64,000 bases of DNA from UBA10649 sp963700255. Lineage in GTDB: Bacteria; Actinomycetota; Actinomycetes; S36-B12. The DNA is taken from positions 124,001 through 188,000 of the forward strand of contig CAVOWW010000024.1 of the NCBI GenBank assembly GCA_963700255.1, written 5' to 3'. This document shows positions 53,274 to 62,548 of the stretch, in pieces; positions within the stretch are counted from its first letter, which is position 1; each line of letters starts with the position of its first letter. Position numbers and translations under genes: made by a program. Under the pieces are notes generated by a model. It saw only the letters and a list, made by a program, of their open reading frames with translations. It ran no database searches and was not told the origin of the DNA.

Positions 53274-56234
53274 TCAGCCGCGCGGAACGATGACCGTGAG
53301 GTAGTAGCCGCGGGTCCCGCGCGCCACAACGCGAACGGGGTAGGAACCGGCTCGAGTGGGTTGGAACGCGGGCAGTACCGCGGTCCCGTTCTTGGTGGAG
53401 CGCACCTTCCCGAGGGCGTAGTACCGGCCGTTGACACGGACCTCGGCGATCAGGGCCGTCGTCCTGGGAAGCCCCGTCAGGCCGAGACGGATGATCCGGC
53501 CCGCGGGCGACACGAGGCGGGGCGCGGTCGTGGGTCCTCGCGTGAGTGCCCTGCGGAACGGACGAACGCCCGCCTGGCTGGCGGCAGCAGGGGCCGGCCT
53601 GACCACGGCATTGGCCGGTGGACCGATGTAGGCCACCGCAGAGGCAGTGGGCCCCGCGGGTGATGCGCCCGGCGTGCCACTGCCCGTCGACGTGTCGGGA
53701 GCCGCGGTGGCGGAGTCCACCCGGTACTCGTACGTCGCGGGCACCGATCCGCCGGGCAGCCACACCCGCAGTTCCTGCCACCCAGGGGTTCCTGGCGGCG
53801 TGATGATCTCCAGGGTCGCGTCATTGATGAAGGTGAAGCCGGGGGCGGTGACACCACCGATCGACACCGAGGTGGCGCCCGTGAAGCCCCAGCCGAGAAC
53901 GAGCACGCGCGTGCCACCGGTCGTCGAGCCGAAGGCTGGGCGGACTTCGACCACCTTCCAGATCGAACCGCCCCCGCCTCCGGAGTCGGCGCCGGACGAA
54001 CCCGAGCTACCGCCACCGCCCGAGGCCGGTGGCGGTAGCGGGGCAAGCGGCGTGACGGCGACCCGCGGTGTGGACGCCGGACCCGAGCCGGCGGCACTGG
54101 CGGCGCTGGCATCCACGTGGTAGGTCGTGCCGTTGACCAGCCCGCTGATGGTGCAGGAGAGGGCGGTGGCGGGGGTGGGCTGGCAGCTCCCGACGATGCC
54201 CCCTTCACTGGCGGCGGTCCAGGCTCGGGCGGTGTAGGAGGTGAGCGCGCTGCCGCCATTGGACGCTGGCGCCTGCCAGCTCACGAGTGTCGATGCGTCG
54301 GCCGCGGCAGCCGTGAGCGCCTGCGGGGCACCGGGAACCGTTGCGGGGACGGTCCGCATGCGAGGCGAGGACGGCGGGCTGGTACCGGACGAGTTGGTGG
54401 CCGTCACGTCGACGTAGTAGGCCGTGCCGTTCACCAGTCCGGTGATGGCGCAGCCCAGCTCGCCCACCGGGCTCGCCGCGCATGTGCCCTGCGCCGTGCC
54501 GCCGGCTTCAGCGCTCCAGGCTGTGGCGGTGTAGGCCGAGATTGCGCTGCCGCCGCTGGAGCTGGGCGCCTGCCAGGTGATCAGCAGGGACTGGTCCGCC
54601 GGCGAGGAGGAGGTGGACCGCGGCTGACTCGGCGCTCCCGTGCCCACCGGCCGGGCCTCAACCCTGGGCGAGGACGGGCCGCTGTTCCCGGCGGCGTTGC
54701 TGGCGATCACATCGACGTAGTAGGTGGTGCCGTTCGTCAGGCCGTTGATGGTGCAGCCCAGGCTGAGACCATCCGTTGTGGTGCAGGTCCTGCTGCCGAA
54801 CCCGCCGCCGCTGACGGAGTCCCACGCGCGCGCGGTGTAAGAGGTGAGTGCGCTGCCGCCGTTGCTGAGGGGTGCCTGCCAGGTCACGGATGCTGATTGG
54901 TCCGCTGAGGTGACGCTCGTGTCCGTCGGCGCACCTGGGACCGTCGCTGCCACACCCGGGGTGGCGAACAGGAGCCGGTCGGGGTCACCCCCGCCCCGGG
55001 GGAAGGCGATCGGCGTGGACACCGCGGACATGGCCGCCCATACCTGGGCCGGCGTGTAGTCGGGGTTCGCGTCGAGGATCCGTGCTGCTGCACCTGCCGC
55101 GTGTGGCGCCGCCATCGACGTGCCACTGAGGACCGCCGTGGCTGTGTTCGACGAGTACCAGCTCGACGTGATTCCCACTCCAGGCGCGTACAGGTCGGTG
55201 CAACCGCCGAAGTTGGAGAACGAGGCCGCGACATCGGCGGCCACTCCACTGCCAGTGGCGAGGTCGTCACCCGAGGCGTTGACCGTGATGGCGTCCGGCA
55301 CGCGCGCAGGACTGATCTGGCACGCGTCGACGGCGTCGTTCCCCGAGGCGGCGACGACGGTGACCCCGTCGGAGATCAGCGCGTTGACCGCGGTGTCGAG
55401 CGCAGCGCTCCCGCCCGAGCGGAAGCTCATGTTCGCGACGGCCGGGACGCCGGACTGGTGGTTGGACACGGTCCAGTCGATGCCCGCGATGATGATGGAG
55501 AGCGTCGTTGAGCCAGTGCACCCGAAGACGCGCACGGGAACCACGGTCGCCTGCTTCGCAACCCCGTACGTGGTGCCACCGATGATGCCGGCCACGTGGG
55601 TGCCGTGCCCGAGGCAGTCCTCGGTCCCGTTGGCATCCGCTATGCCCGAGAATCCCGAAGCGACGCGTCCGGCCAGTTCGGCGTGTGTGGAGCGGATGCC
55701 GCTGTCGATGACGTAGGCGTTGACCCCGCTGCCGGTCGAGTCGCCCGGGTACCGGTAGGTCCCGTCGATCGGGAGAGCGGCCTGATCGATCCGGTCGAGC
55801 CCCCACGGCGCCGAAGGCTGGATCACGGTTTCGGCGAGTGTGACCGTGCCATTCGGCTCCGCGAAGGCCACGCCAGGTGAGCTCTCGAGCTCGGCGGCGA
55901 TCTGCTCGGCCGTCGCTGCATCCACCGTCGTGCCGAGGCGAACCGTGCGCATCCCGAAGCCGATCGGCGCCCCGGGTCCCAGATCAGCTGTCGTCACCAC
56001 CGAGGCCCCGGTGGCTACGCCCGGTGCCTCGGTCGGGGGCACACCGGGCTCGTACGCGACGATCAGCTCGGTGATCGACGACGCCGAGCCGGCTGCGGGC
56101 CGACCCGTGGGAGTGGAGGCGCCTGCGAAGGCCGGAAGGCCCGTGCCGAACGCCAGGGACGCCGTGGCCAAGGCGATCACAGCCCCCCGAGTGGCTCGCA
56201 CTGAGTGGCTGGAACCTCGACTGATGCCGGTCAT
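53274..56234 (-). CDS. Secreted subtilisin-like protease with fibronectin-like and IPT domains
   Basis: A 986-residue exported S8 protease: signal peptide (1-37), propeptide inhibitor (about 55-135), catalytic domain with D177 (VNAYVIDSGI), H210 (CLGHGTHVAGII), oxyanion Asn in AASGND and S373 (LSGTSMAAPHAAG), then three fibronectin type III-like repeats, each about 90 residues (VPGAPTDTSVTSADQSASVT and similar starts), a Gly/Ser linker, an IPT/TIG domain (VVEVRPAFGSTTGGTRVLVL) and a C-terminal beta domain. It should process or degrade extracellular proteins. ATG 56234 gives a good signal sequence. The promoter region is shared with a divergent LuxR-type regulator. Confidence 0.9.
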   Translation of the reverse strand: MTGISRGSSHSVRATRGAVIALATASLAFGTGLPAFAGASTPTGRPAAGSASSITELIVAYEPGVPPTEAPGVATGASVVTTADLGPGAPIGFGMRTVRLGTTVDAATAEQIAAELESSPGVAFAEPNGTVTLAETVIQPSAPWGLDRIDQAALPIDGTYRYPGDSTGSGVNAYVIDSGIRSTHAELAGRVASGFSGIADANGTEDCLGHGTHVAGIIGGTTYGVAKQATVVPVRVFGCTGSTTLSIIIAGIDWTVSNHQSGVPAVANMSFRSGGSAALDTAVNALISDGVTVVAASGNDAVDACQISPARVPDAITVNASGDDLATGSGVAADVAASFSNFGGCTDLYAPGVGITSSWYSSNTATAVLSGTSMAAPHAAGAAARILDANPDYTPAQVWAAMSAVSTPIAFPRGGGDPDRLLFATPGVAATVPGAPTDTSVTSADQSASVTWQAPLSNGGSALTSYTARAWDSVSGGGFGSRTCTTTDGLSLGCTINGLTNGTTYYVDVIASNAAGNSGPSSPRVEARPVGTGAPSQPRSTSSSPADQSLLITWQAPSSSGGSAISAYTATAWSAEAGGTAQGTCAASPVGELGCAITGLVNGTAYYVDVTATNSSGTSPPSSPRMRTVPATVPGAPQALTAAAADASTLVSWQAPASNGGSALTSYTARAWTAASEGGIVGSCQPTPATALSCTISGLVNGTTYHVDASAASAAGSGPASTPRVAVTPLAPLPPPASGGGGSSGSSGADSGGGGGSIWKVVEVRPAFGSTTGGTRVLVLGWGFTGATSVSIGGVTAPGFTFINDATLEIITPPGTPGWQELRVWLPGGSVPATYEYRVDSATAAPDTSTGSGTPGASPAGPTASAVAYIGPPANAVVRPAPAAASQAGVRPFRRALTRGPTTAPRLVSPAGRIIRLGLTGLPRTTALIAEVRVNGRYYALGKVRSTKNGTAVLPAFQPTRAGSYPVRVVARGTRGYYLTVIVPRG

Positions 56235-56630
56235 CTGGCATCGCCCCCGTCGGCTAGCGCCCATGTGCCCCAATCGTAACAACCGGGGAACCGCGCATCG
56301 CACGGGTCGCCGGTGCCAATCGCGGCATCGGTGCCGCGTTCCTGCAGCCGATCGCCCCAGTGTCGGGATTCGCACCGCCAGGGATGGTCATGACCGTGGC
56401 TACCTGCGTTGTGGCCGAAGCCAATTGATCGGTCAGCGAATTGACTTGACTGGTCATTTGGTCATGTGTCATGCTGAGCGAAGACGACGGCGAAACGCCC
56501 GATTTGGGCGATCACGTCACGAAGCCTGATGATCGGTCAGGTCAAATGTTCGGTCACCGAGGGACGATGGCCGAGCGGTCATCGGCAGCAGGGGACGGCG
56601 GTACCGCCGCCACGACGCAGGAGGCACCAC
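56235..56630. promoter_or_regulatory. Motif-rich intergenic region between subtilase and LuxR-type genes
   Basis: No gene seen in 396 bases. It holds the palindrome GGTCATGACC at 56386-56395 (within the 15-base word also found at 48707-48721), and GGTCA words at 56431, 56452, 56460, 56535, 56540 and 56552, three of them as TCGGTCA. Such density suggests several binding sites for one regulator controlling both divergent genes. Confidence 0.6.
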
Positions 56631-57524
56631 ATGGACGAGCAGCGCGACCTCGCCGAACTGGATTCCCAGCGGCCCCAGCGTCGACGCGACGACGTCATGA
56701 ACTCGCGGGCGATGCTCGACATCGTGCGGTTCCTGATGACGCGGCCCACGTGCGACCAGATCTCCCAGCACCTCGTGCTCAATCTGCTCAACGCCCACAA
56801 GCCACGGGCGGCGGTGATCAGCCTGTTCGGGGTCGATGGGTCGCTGCACGCCGTCGGCGCGTTCGGGATGTCGCCCCAGGCCCTGGAGGCCTACAAGACC
56901 CTCTCCCTGTGGGACTCCTCCCCGATGAGTGACGCCGTCCGGTCCGGGCAGCCCGTGATCCTTGCCTCGCCGGACGAGGTCCAGGAGCGCTACCCCTGGA
57001 TGGGCAGCGCGGACACTCCCTATGAGCCCATGGCCGTGTGGCCCCTGAGCCTGCCGAGCCAGCGGGTCGGGGCAGTGCAGCTGACCTTCACCGAGACCCC
57101 CGACGACGAGTCCCTGCGCTCCGACGTCACGGGCGTCTCCGCCGTCCTCGCCCTCTACCTGTCGCTGCTCACCAGCATCGCGACCACGCCGGACAAGGCC
57201 ATTGCCTCCCTCGAGCGCGACGACCGCTCGGGTGGCTTCCCCGCGGCCAGCCTCTCGCTGGTCGAGGGCATCGGAGTCGACGAGGGGGCGGCGCATGCCA
57301 GTCGGCGGCCGGCACCTGGAAGCCTGTCGGACCGGCAGCTGCGGATCCTCGGCCTGATGGCGAAGGGCCTTACGAACTCACAGATCTCCAAGCGGGTGGG
57401 CTTCAGCGAGTCCACGGTCCGGCAGGAGACCATGGCGATCTACCGCTACTTCGGGGTGGGCGGCCGCCGCGAGGCAGTCCGGCTGGCCGGCATGCGAGGC
57501 ATGCTCGACGCCAACGCCGGCTGA
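56631..57524 (+). CDS. LuxR-type regulator with GAF-like sensor domain
   Basis: The 297-residue protein has a sensor region (about 40-195; FLMTRPTCDQISQHLVLNLL, AAVISLFGVDGSLHAVGAFG, VGAVQLTFTE) resembling GAF domains and a C-terminal LuxR HTH: LSDRQLRILGLMAKGLTNSQ, ISKRVGFSESTVRQETMAIY. Strong AGGAGG before ATG 56631. No receiver domain, so it senses a ligand or signal directly. Located among exported-protein genes and a motif-rich intergenic region, it is the best local candidate regulator of the surface cluster. Confidence 0.82.
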   Translation: MDEQRDLAELDSQRPQRRRDDVMNSRAMLDIVRFLMTRPTCDQISQHLVLNLLNAHKPRAAVISLFGVDGSLHAVGAFGMSPQALEAYKTLSLWDSSPMSDAVRSGQPVILASPDEVQERYPWMGSADTPYEPMAVWPLSLPSQRVGAVQLTFTETPDDESLRSDVTGVSAVLALYLSLLTSIATTPDKAIASLERDDRSGGFPAASLSLVEGIGVDEGAAHASRRPAPGSLSDRQLRILGLMAKGLTNSQISKRVGFSESTVRQETMAIYRYFGVGGRREAVRLAGMRGMLDANAG

Positions 57525-57528
57525 GCGG

Positions 57529-58107
57529 CTAGCTGGCTGTCGTCACCGGCACGGCCGGCTTCGCCGGAGTGCGCACCGGAGCGGCGATCACCGCCTCGGT
57601 CTTGCGGAACACCCCGCTGACCAGGTCGGCACAGGTCAGAAGCACGAGGCGATGGGGGCCGTTCTTCCGGAACCAGCTGCTCTTGAGCCCGGTCTTCGGG
57701 ACGACGAAGCGCTTGGTGATCTTGAAGGTCCGCACGGGACCTCCCACCTCCTGCGTGGTGAAGGTGCTCCCGATCGGCATCTTCAGCACCGTGTTGAGGG
57801 CGCCGTTGCAGCCGGTGCCGTAGCGGACGTGCCACGTGATGATGGTCGTGCCCTTCTTCGCCCTCAGCGGTGCGTTGCGCTTCGAGATGCCGGCGGCCTT
57901 GTTGGTCGCGGGCGGATACAGGGTGCCGCCGTTGGGGAACGTGACCGACTTGATCGGAACGGTCTTGCCCTTCACGGTGATGGTGGCAACGGTCGGCCCG
58001 CCGACGCTCGCGGGCGGACAGGTCCGGGCATCCGCGGGCGCCGCACCGACTGCGCCCGCGAGGAGGGCGACGGCGGTGGCCATGGTCGCAATGGCGACGC
58101 GCTTCAT
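57529..58107 (-). CDS. Secreted sortase-like protein
   Basis: A 192-residue exported protein with signal peptide (1-28). Its C-terminal part has the three sortase catalytic features in order: H93 in ITWHVRYG, C159 in RLVLLTCAD and R168 in FRKTEAVIAAPV, with VPKTGLKSSWFRKNG as the strand before the Cys. Sortases join LPxTG-type proteins to the wall. It is divergent and small, and the His context is unlike GHR/THR, so activity or target is uncertain. It lies head-to-head with the collagen-like gene. Confidence 0.75.
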   Translation of the reverse strand: MKRVAIATMATAVALLAGAVGAAPADARTCPPASVGGPTVATITVKGKTVPIKSVTFPNGGTLYPPATNKAAGISKRNAPLRAKKGTTIITWHVRYGTGCNGALNTVLKMPIGSTFTTQEVGGPVRTFKITKRFVVPKTGLKSSWFRKNGPHRLVLLTCADLVSGVFRKTEAVIAAPVRTPAKPAVPVTTAS

Positions 58108-58376
58108 TCGTTCCCCTAGGTGGCTCGTGCTGCTGGCTCGTGGTTCCCGAGGTCGGCCGACGTGGGGCGAACTGTAGCAAGAATCGGCGTGAGGGCCGCT
58201 CGTCGGTCCAGTTCGTGAATGAACCTCTCGAACGTCTCACGGGGTCCTCACAGCGGCCGCACGTTGTCCGTTCAATGCACGGGCTAACCGGGCATTTGAC
58301 TGAAATCCGGTTGCCCCGCGCGTCCTCCCGACGACACCCTGAGGGCACTCAGCCCGACCGCTGCAAAGGGGAACTC
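58108..58376. promoter_or_regulatory. Shared promoter region of sortase-like and collagen-like genes
   Basis: No gene in 269 bases. It contains TGACTGAAAT at 58297-58306, one base different from TGACCGAAAT at 62619-62628 before the matrixin gene, and AAAGGGGA just before ATG 58377. Confidence 0.5.
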
Positions 58377-60646
58377 ATGTCCGGCACCTCACAACCGCGT
58401 ACGCGGGGCAAGACCAGGGCGGCAATCGCCCTGACTGCCTCGCTGAGCATGATCGCGACGGGGGCAGCAGCAGTCGTGCTCGCACCGGCCGCCGGTGCGC
58501 ACGCCTGGTACCAGGTCAAGTGGTACTGCACGACGCAACGGCGTCAGCCGAGGCTCTATGACGTGGGCCTGACCAAGACTACGACCGACCGACAAGACCA
58601 ACACCGACTCGATGCGATCGATGGCGGAGTGCCGCAGCACCGGCATCACGTACACGAGCACAACTTCGGCTGGCACGGACTACACCAAGAACGATCTCGA
58701 CAGGACGCAAGACCCACAAGGTCTACGTCAAGGTCGTCGCCGGGGATGACGGTCACGTCGTCGAACTACACGTGATAACCCGCTTGGTGGCAACAACGCG
58801 TCCAGCCGACGAACCACAGGCAGCTGGTCGTTCGACGTGGAGCTCCACGATTCCGCTCTGCACCGGCCCTCCGGGCCCGCGCGGCCCGTCAGGGCCCGTC
58901 AGGCCCGTCCGGACCTCAGGGTCCCTCCGGCCCGAGCGGACCGTCAGGCCCCTCCGGCCCGACCGGACCTCAGGGTCCCTCCGGCCCGAACGGACCTCAG
59001 GGTCCCTCCGGCCCGACCGGACCTCAGGGTCCCTCAGGCCCCAGCGGACCCGACGGACCTCAGGGTCCCTCCGGCCCGACCGGACCTCAGGGTCCCTCCG
59101 GCCCGAATGGACCTGACGGACCTCAGGGTCCCTCAGGCCCCACCGGACCGACCGGCCCGACCGGACCTGAGGGTACGACCGGCCCCAGCGGACCCGACGG
59201 TCCTGCTGGCCCGTCCGGCCCCGCCGGCCCGCTGGCCCTGGCGGTCCTGCGGGACCGAACGGCGATCCGGGCGCGAAGGGTCCCGTGGGACCGACCGGCG
59301 ACCCCGGCCCGCAAGGTCCGGCGTGGGCAGAGTGCCAGAACCTGCAGGCTCGCACCGGGTCCGGCGGCGACAAGGGCCCGTCCGGCCCGAGCGGCCCAGT
59401 CGGCCCGTCCGGACCGCAGGGCCCGTCCGGCCAGCAGGGTGCAACTGGCCCGTCCGGCCCGTCCGGCCCGCAGGGTGGCGCTGGCCCGTCCGGCCCGCAG
59501 GGTGCAACTGGCCCGTCCGGCCCGCAGGGTGGCGTTGGCCCGTCCGGTCCGTCCGGCCCGCAGGGTGAGAGTGGCAACCAGGGTGGCGTTGGCCCGTCCG
59601 GCCCGCAGGGTGCGACTGGCCCGTCCGGCCCCACCGGCCCGCAGTGGTGCAACTGGCCCGCAGGGCGCAACGGGTGGCCCGGGCGCGCCGGGCAATGCCG
59701 GTCCGCGAGGGATCGGCAGGAGCTCCGGGTTCCGCAGGCCCCCAGGGCGCAACTGGTGCCGCAGGTGCCAAGGGTGACCCGGGAGCGACTGGTCCCCAGG
59801 GCGACAAGGGTGCGACCGGTGCCCGGGCGACTGTGGTCCGATTCCGCCCCCGTGCCCGACCGTCGTGGCCCGCACGTAGACTACGACAACAAGGGTCCGT
59901 CCGGCCCGTCCGGCCCGTCCGGTCCGAGTGGTCCGTCCGGCCCGTCTGGCCCCAAGGGTGCGACTGGCCCGTCCGGCCCGTCCGGCCCGCAGGGTGCGAC
60001 TGGCCCGTCCGGCCCGCAGGGTGCCACTGGCCCGTCCGGCCCGCAGGGTGCCACTGGCCCGTCCGGTCCGTCCGGCCCGCAGGGTGCCACTGGCCCCGAC
60101 GGTGCCACCGGCCCGCAGGGTGGCGACTGGCCCTGACGGCGCTCCCGGCGCCGGCGGAGCGACTGGCCCGTCCGGCCCGTCCGGTCCGCAGGGTGCAACC
60201 GGCCCGCAGGGTGCGACTGGCCCCCAGGGTGCGACTGGCCCGCAGGGTGGGACTGGTCCGCAGGGTGCCGCGGGTGCCAGCGGTGCCAAGGGTGCTGCGG
60301 GTGACCCCGGGTGCCAAGGGCGACACCGGTGCGACCGGCGCCACGGGTGCGACTGGCCCCGAGAGCCCCTGTGTCGGAGCCTGAGGCCCTGTCCTTGACA
60401 GCGCCCCTTGCTGCCACGACCGCCAATCCGCCGAAGAAGCCGGTGGTTGTTGCGGCACCCAAGCCCGCGAAGGTTGCGGGCGGCGTGGCCGTCACGGTTC
60501 CGGAGACGGCGACGCTGCCGAACTCGGTGCCTGCAGGTGGCGGCTCGGACAGCCCCGCGCTGCCGATGTGGGCCCTGGCCATGATGGTCATGGGTGCGCT
60601 CGGAGCGGTCACCGCTGGTGTGAAGCTGCTCGCGGTTCGCGAGTAG
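58377..60646 (+). pseudogene. Collagen-like surface protein, multiply frameshifted
   Basis: ATG 58377 begins a signal peptide (TRAAIALTASLSMIATGAAA). A non-collagen head follows in at least three frames (ending VYVKVVAGDDGHVVELHV), then roughly 1.4 kb of Gly-x-y repeats (GPSGPQGATGPSGPSGPQG-type) with frame changes at about 58590, 58705, 58897, 59230, 59645, 59890, 60130 and 60385 or nearby. The end encodes PKPAKVAGG, LPNSVPAGGGS, a membrane helix MWALAMMVMGALGAVTAGV and a KLLAVRE tail, a degenerate sorting signal. Repaired length about 750. Repetitive GC-rich DNA is error-prone, so some breaks may be technical. Confidence 0.8.
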
Positions 60647-60686
60647 TCGAGATAGCAGAACCGAAGCCGATCTGATCGGCTGAGAT

Positions 60687-60722
60687 GAAGGTCCCGGCCC
60701 GCGCAAGCGGACCGGGACCTTC
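60687..60722 (+). terminator. Terminator after collagen-like gene
   Basis: An 11-base perfect stem, GAAGGTCCCGG (60687-60697) and CCGGGACCTTC (60712-60722), 14-base loop, 40 bases after the stop. Confidence 0.8.
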
Positions 60723-60824
60723 ATCGTTGTGAGTTGGAAGGGAACGATCGACGGCCGCCACCGCGTCGAAGCAGCGAGCCCGGCGACGCCGGGGAATCGG
60801 CCTATGCGCGGTTAGGATCGACAG

Positions 60825-61562
60825 GTGAGTTCACGACGTCCCGCCCTCATCGTCTTCTGGGCAAGCCTTGGGGTCATCGTGGCCCTGGTGCTGTACGCGG
60901 GCGCGGCCCGCTGGCAGGCGAACGAGGAGGCCGTGGTCGCGTCGGTCGGGTCTCGCCCGGCGTACAGCCCCTCGGCGTCGCCGTCGCCATCGCCACGCCC
61001 CTCGCTGGCAGCGACGCCTTCGCCCTCCCCGACTCCCAGCCCGACCGAGCCGGCGGATCCGGTCCTGGTGGCCGCGCCCGTGCGCGTCGCGATCCCGGCC
61101 CTCGACGTGAACACCAAGATCTTCCCGGTGGGCCTGGACAAGAACAAGGCCATCGAGATCCCCGAGGACATCCGCTTCGTCGGCTGGTACGAGCTCGGGG
61201 TGCCACCGGGGGTCGACCGCGGGTCGGCCGTTCTCGTCGCCCACCGCGACGGGCGCGAGCAGGGCAGGGGTGTCTTCTACTCCCTCGGCAGCCTCGATGT
61301 CGGGGACAAGGTCGTGGTCAAGACATCCGCCGGCGAGGAGCTGCCGTACAAGGTGGTGTCTCGCGAGTCGATCCGGAAGAAGCGCCTGCCGTATGAGGAG
61401 CTGTTCGCCGTCGACGGGGATCCGCGACTGACGCTGATCAGTTGCGGTGGGTTCTATGACCCGGACAACGGGGGATACCAGGACAACGTGGTCGTCACTG
61501 CCGTGCCCATGTTCGACCCCATCGTGACGAACCCGATCCCGAGCGCCACGCCATCCGCGTGA
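60825..61562 (+). CDS. Class F-type sortase
   Basis: A 245-residue membrane-anchored enzyme: helix at 8-28, a Ser/Pro linker (about 45-78), and the sortase domain with VRVAIPALDVNTKI, IRFVGWYELGVPPG, H140 in LVAHRDG and C207 in LTLISCGG. The region after the Cys reads YQDNVVVTAVP; relatives usually have an Arg here (YRDNV), so the catalytic Arg may be absent or supplied elsewhere. It probably attaches the collagen-like protein or other surface proteins. GTG 60825. Confidence 0.85.
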   Translation: MSSRRPALIVFWASLGVIVALVLYAGAARWQANEEAVVASVGSRPAYSPSASPSPSPRPSLAATPSPSPTPSPTEPADPVLVAAPVRVAIPALDVNTKIFPVGLDKNKAIEIPEDIRFVGWYELGVPPGVDRGSAVLVAHRDGREQGRGVFYSLGSLDVGDKVVVKTSAGEELPYKVVSRESIRKKRLPYEELFAVDGDPRLTLISCGGFYDPDNGGYQDNVVVTAVPMFDPIVTNPIPSATPSA

Positions 61563-61642
61563 GCCGCCAGTGGCGCCGCGTCGGCATCGACGATCGCGGG
61601 CTGACGAACCGAGCAGGCGCACCCCTGTGACCGCAACAGATT

Positions 61643-61670
61643 CGGCCCCCTCGTTCCACCGAGGGGGCCG
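61643..61670. terminator. Bidirectional terminator between sortase and matrixin genes
   Basis: CGGCCCCCTCG (61643-61653) and CGAGGGGGCCG (61660-61670), a perfect 11-base stem with six-base loop, between converging genes, with TCTT on the plus side. Confidence 0.85.
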
Positions 61671-61711
61671 GATCTGTCTTGCGAGGAGGGATCGTCAGAT
61701 TGCCTGTGGGG

Positions 61712-62539
61712 TCATGCGGTGCACGACTTGGTCATCGTCCGCACGCCGGTGATGTCGCCGGCACCGAGGTGGTCGTTGTCCGTCACGACGGGATGCATGA
61801 TGTTGCCGGACTCTGCAGCGTGCCCGAGGCCGAGGACGTGGCCGAGCTCGTGGGTGAAGAGTGCGCGGGCCTGCGCGTCGGACATCCGCGTGACAGCCTC
61901 GATGAGGAAGATCCCCGCGCCGCCTTCGATCTGCTTGGAGTCGGCCCACACCGCGGACGGACCGGCCATGCCCACCGTCGAGCCCCCGAGCAGCCGCGAG
62001 GCCGCGTCCTCGAGGAAGGCCAGGTTGATGTGACGCGCGGGCGACGCGGAGCCGTCAGCTGGGGTCACGGCGAACGAGGTCTCGTTCGCTGCCAGGTCGA
62101 TCGACCCGGCGAAGCGGAAGGTGAGGCCAGAAGCCTCGGTCCACTGCGCGAAGGCGTACTCGAGGTTGGCCAGCTGTCGTGCGGCCATGTCCTCGCCGAG
62201 GCCGATGGTGTCGACGCTCCACGTGATGGCGGTGGGGCAGGAGGCCCATCCGCTGTTCGTGTAGGCGGGCAGCTGGCTGGCGAAGATCGAGGTGAAGTCG
62301 GTGGGGGAGGCGGTGACTGCGGGGGCGGCGGCGACGACGGCGACTGCGGCGCGAGGTGCCTTCGCCGTCGAGGTGCTCTTGGCGGGCTTGGCGTCGCGCG
62401 ACCTGGCGGCCATCGTCGCGGCCTGATCGCTCGTGGTGGCGGGGGCGGTCGATGCGGCCAGGCCGGTGAGGAGGGCGAAGGCGGCCAGGGCAGACGACGC
62501 GACGGCGATCCGGCGCTTGGCGGCTGCGGTCCCGGTCAT
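61712..62539 (-). CDS. Secreted matrixin (M10-type metalloprotease)
   Basis: The 275-residue exported protease has a signal sequence, an Ala/Thr-rich pro-region and a metzincin catalytic domain: FTHELGHVLGLGHAAES gives the zinc ligands H230, H234, H240 and catalytic E231, with the Met-turn NIMHP. AQWTEASGLTFRFAG is the usual N-terminal helix. ATG 62539 (MTGTAAAK) follows GGAGAGG. Matrixins cut matrix proteins including collagens; a neighbouring collagen-like protein is a notable partner. Palindromic TCGGTCA sites lie upstream. Confidence 0.88.
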   Translation of the reverse strand: MTGTAAAKRRIAVASSALAAFALLTGLAASTAPATTSDQAATMAARSRDAKPAKSTSTAKAPRAAVAVVAAAPAVTASPTDFTSIFASQLPAYTNSGWASCPTAITWSVDTIGLGEDMAARQLANLEYAFAQWTEASGLTFRFAGSIDLAANETSFAVTPADGSASPARHINLAFLEDAASRLLGGSTVGMAGPSAVWADSKQIEGGAGIFLIEAVTRMSDAQARALFTHELGHVLGLGHAAESGNIMHPVVTDNDHLGAGDITGVRTMTKSCTA

Positions 62540-62548
62540 CTGTCTCAC

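Noticed and set aside
58850..60400. Tandem repeats as a possible CRISPR array
   Set aside because: The units are multiples of nine bases encoding Gly-x-y triplets with no unique spacers.
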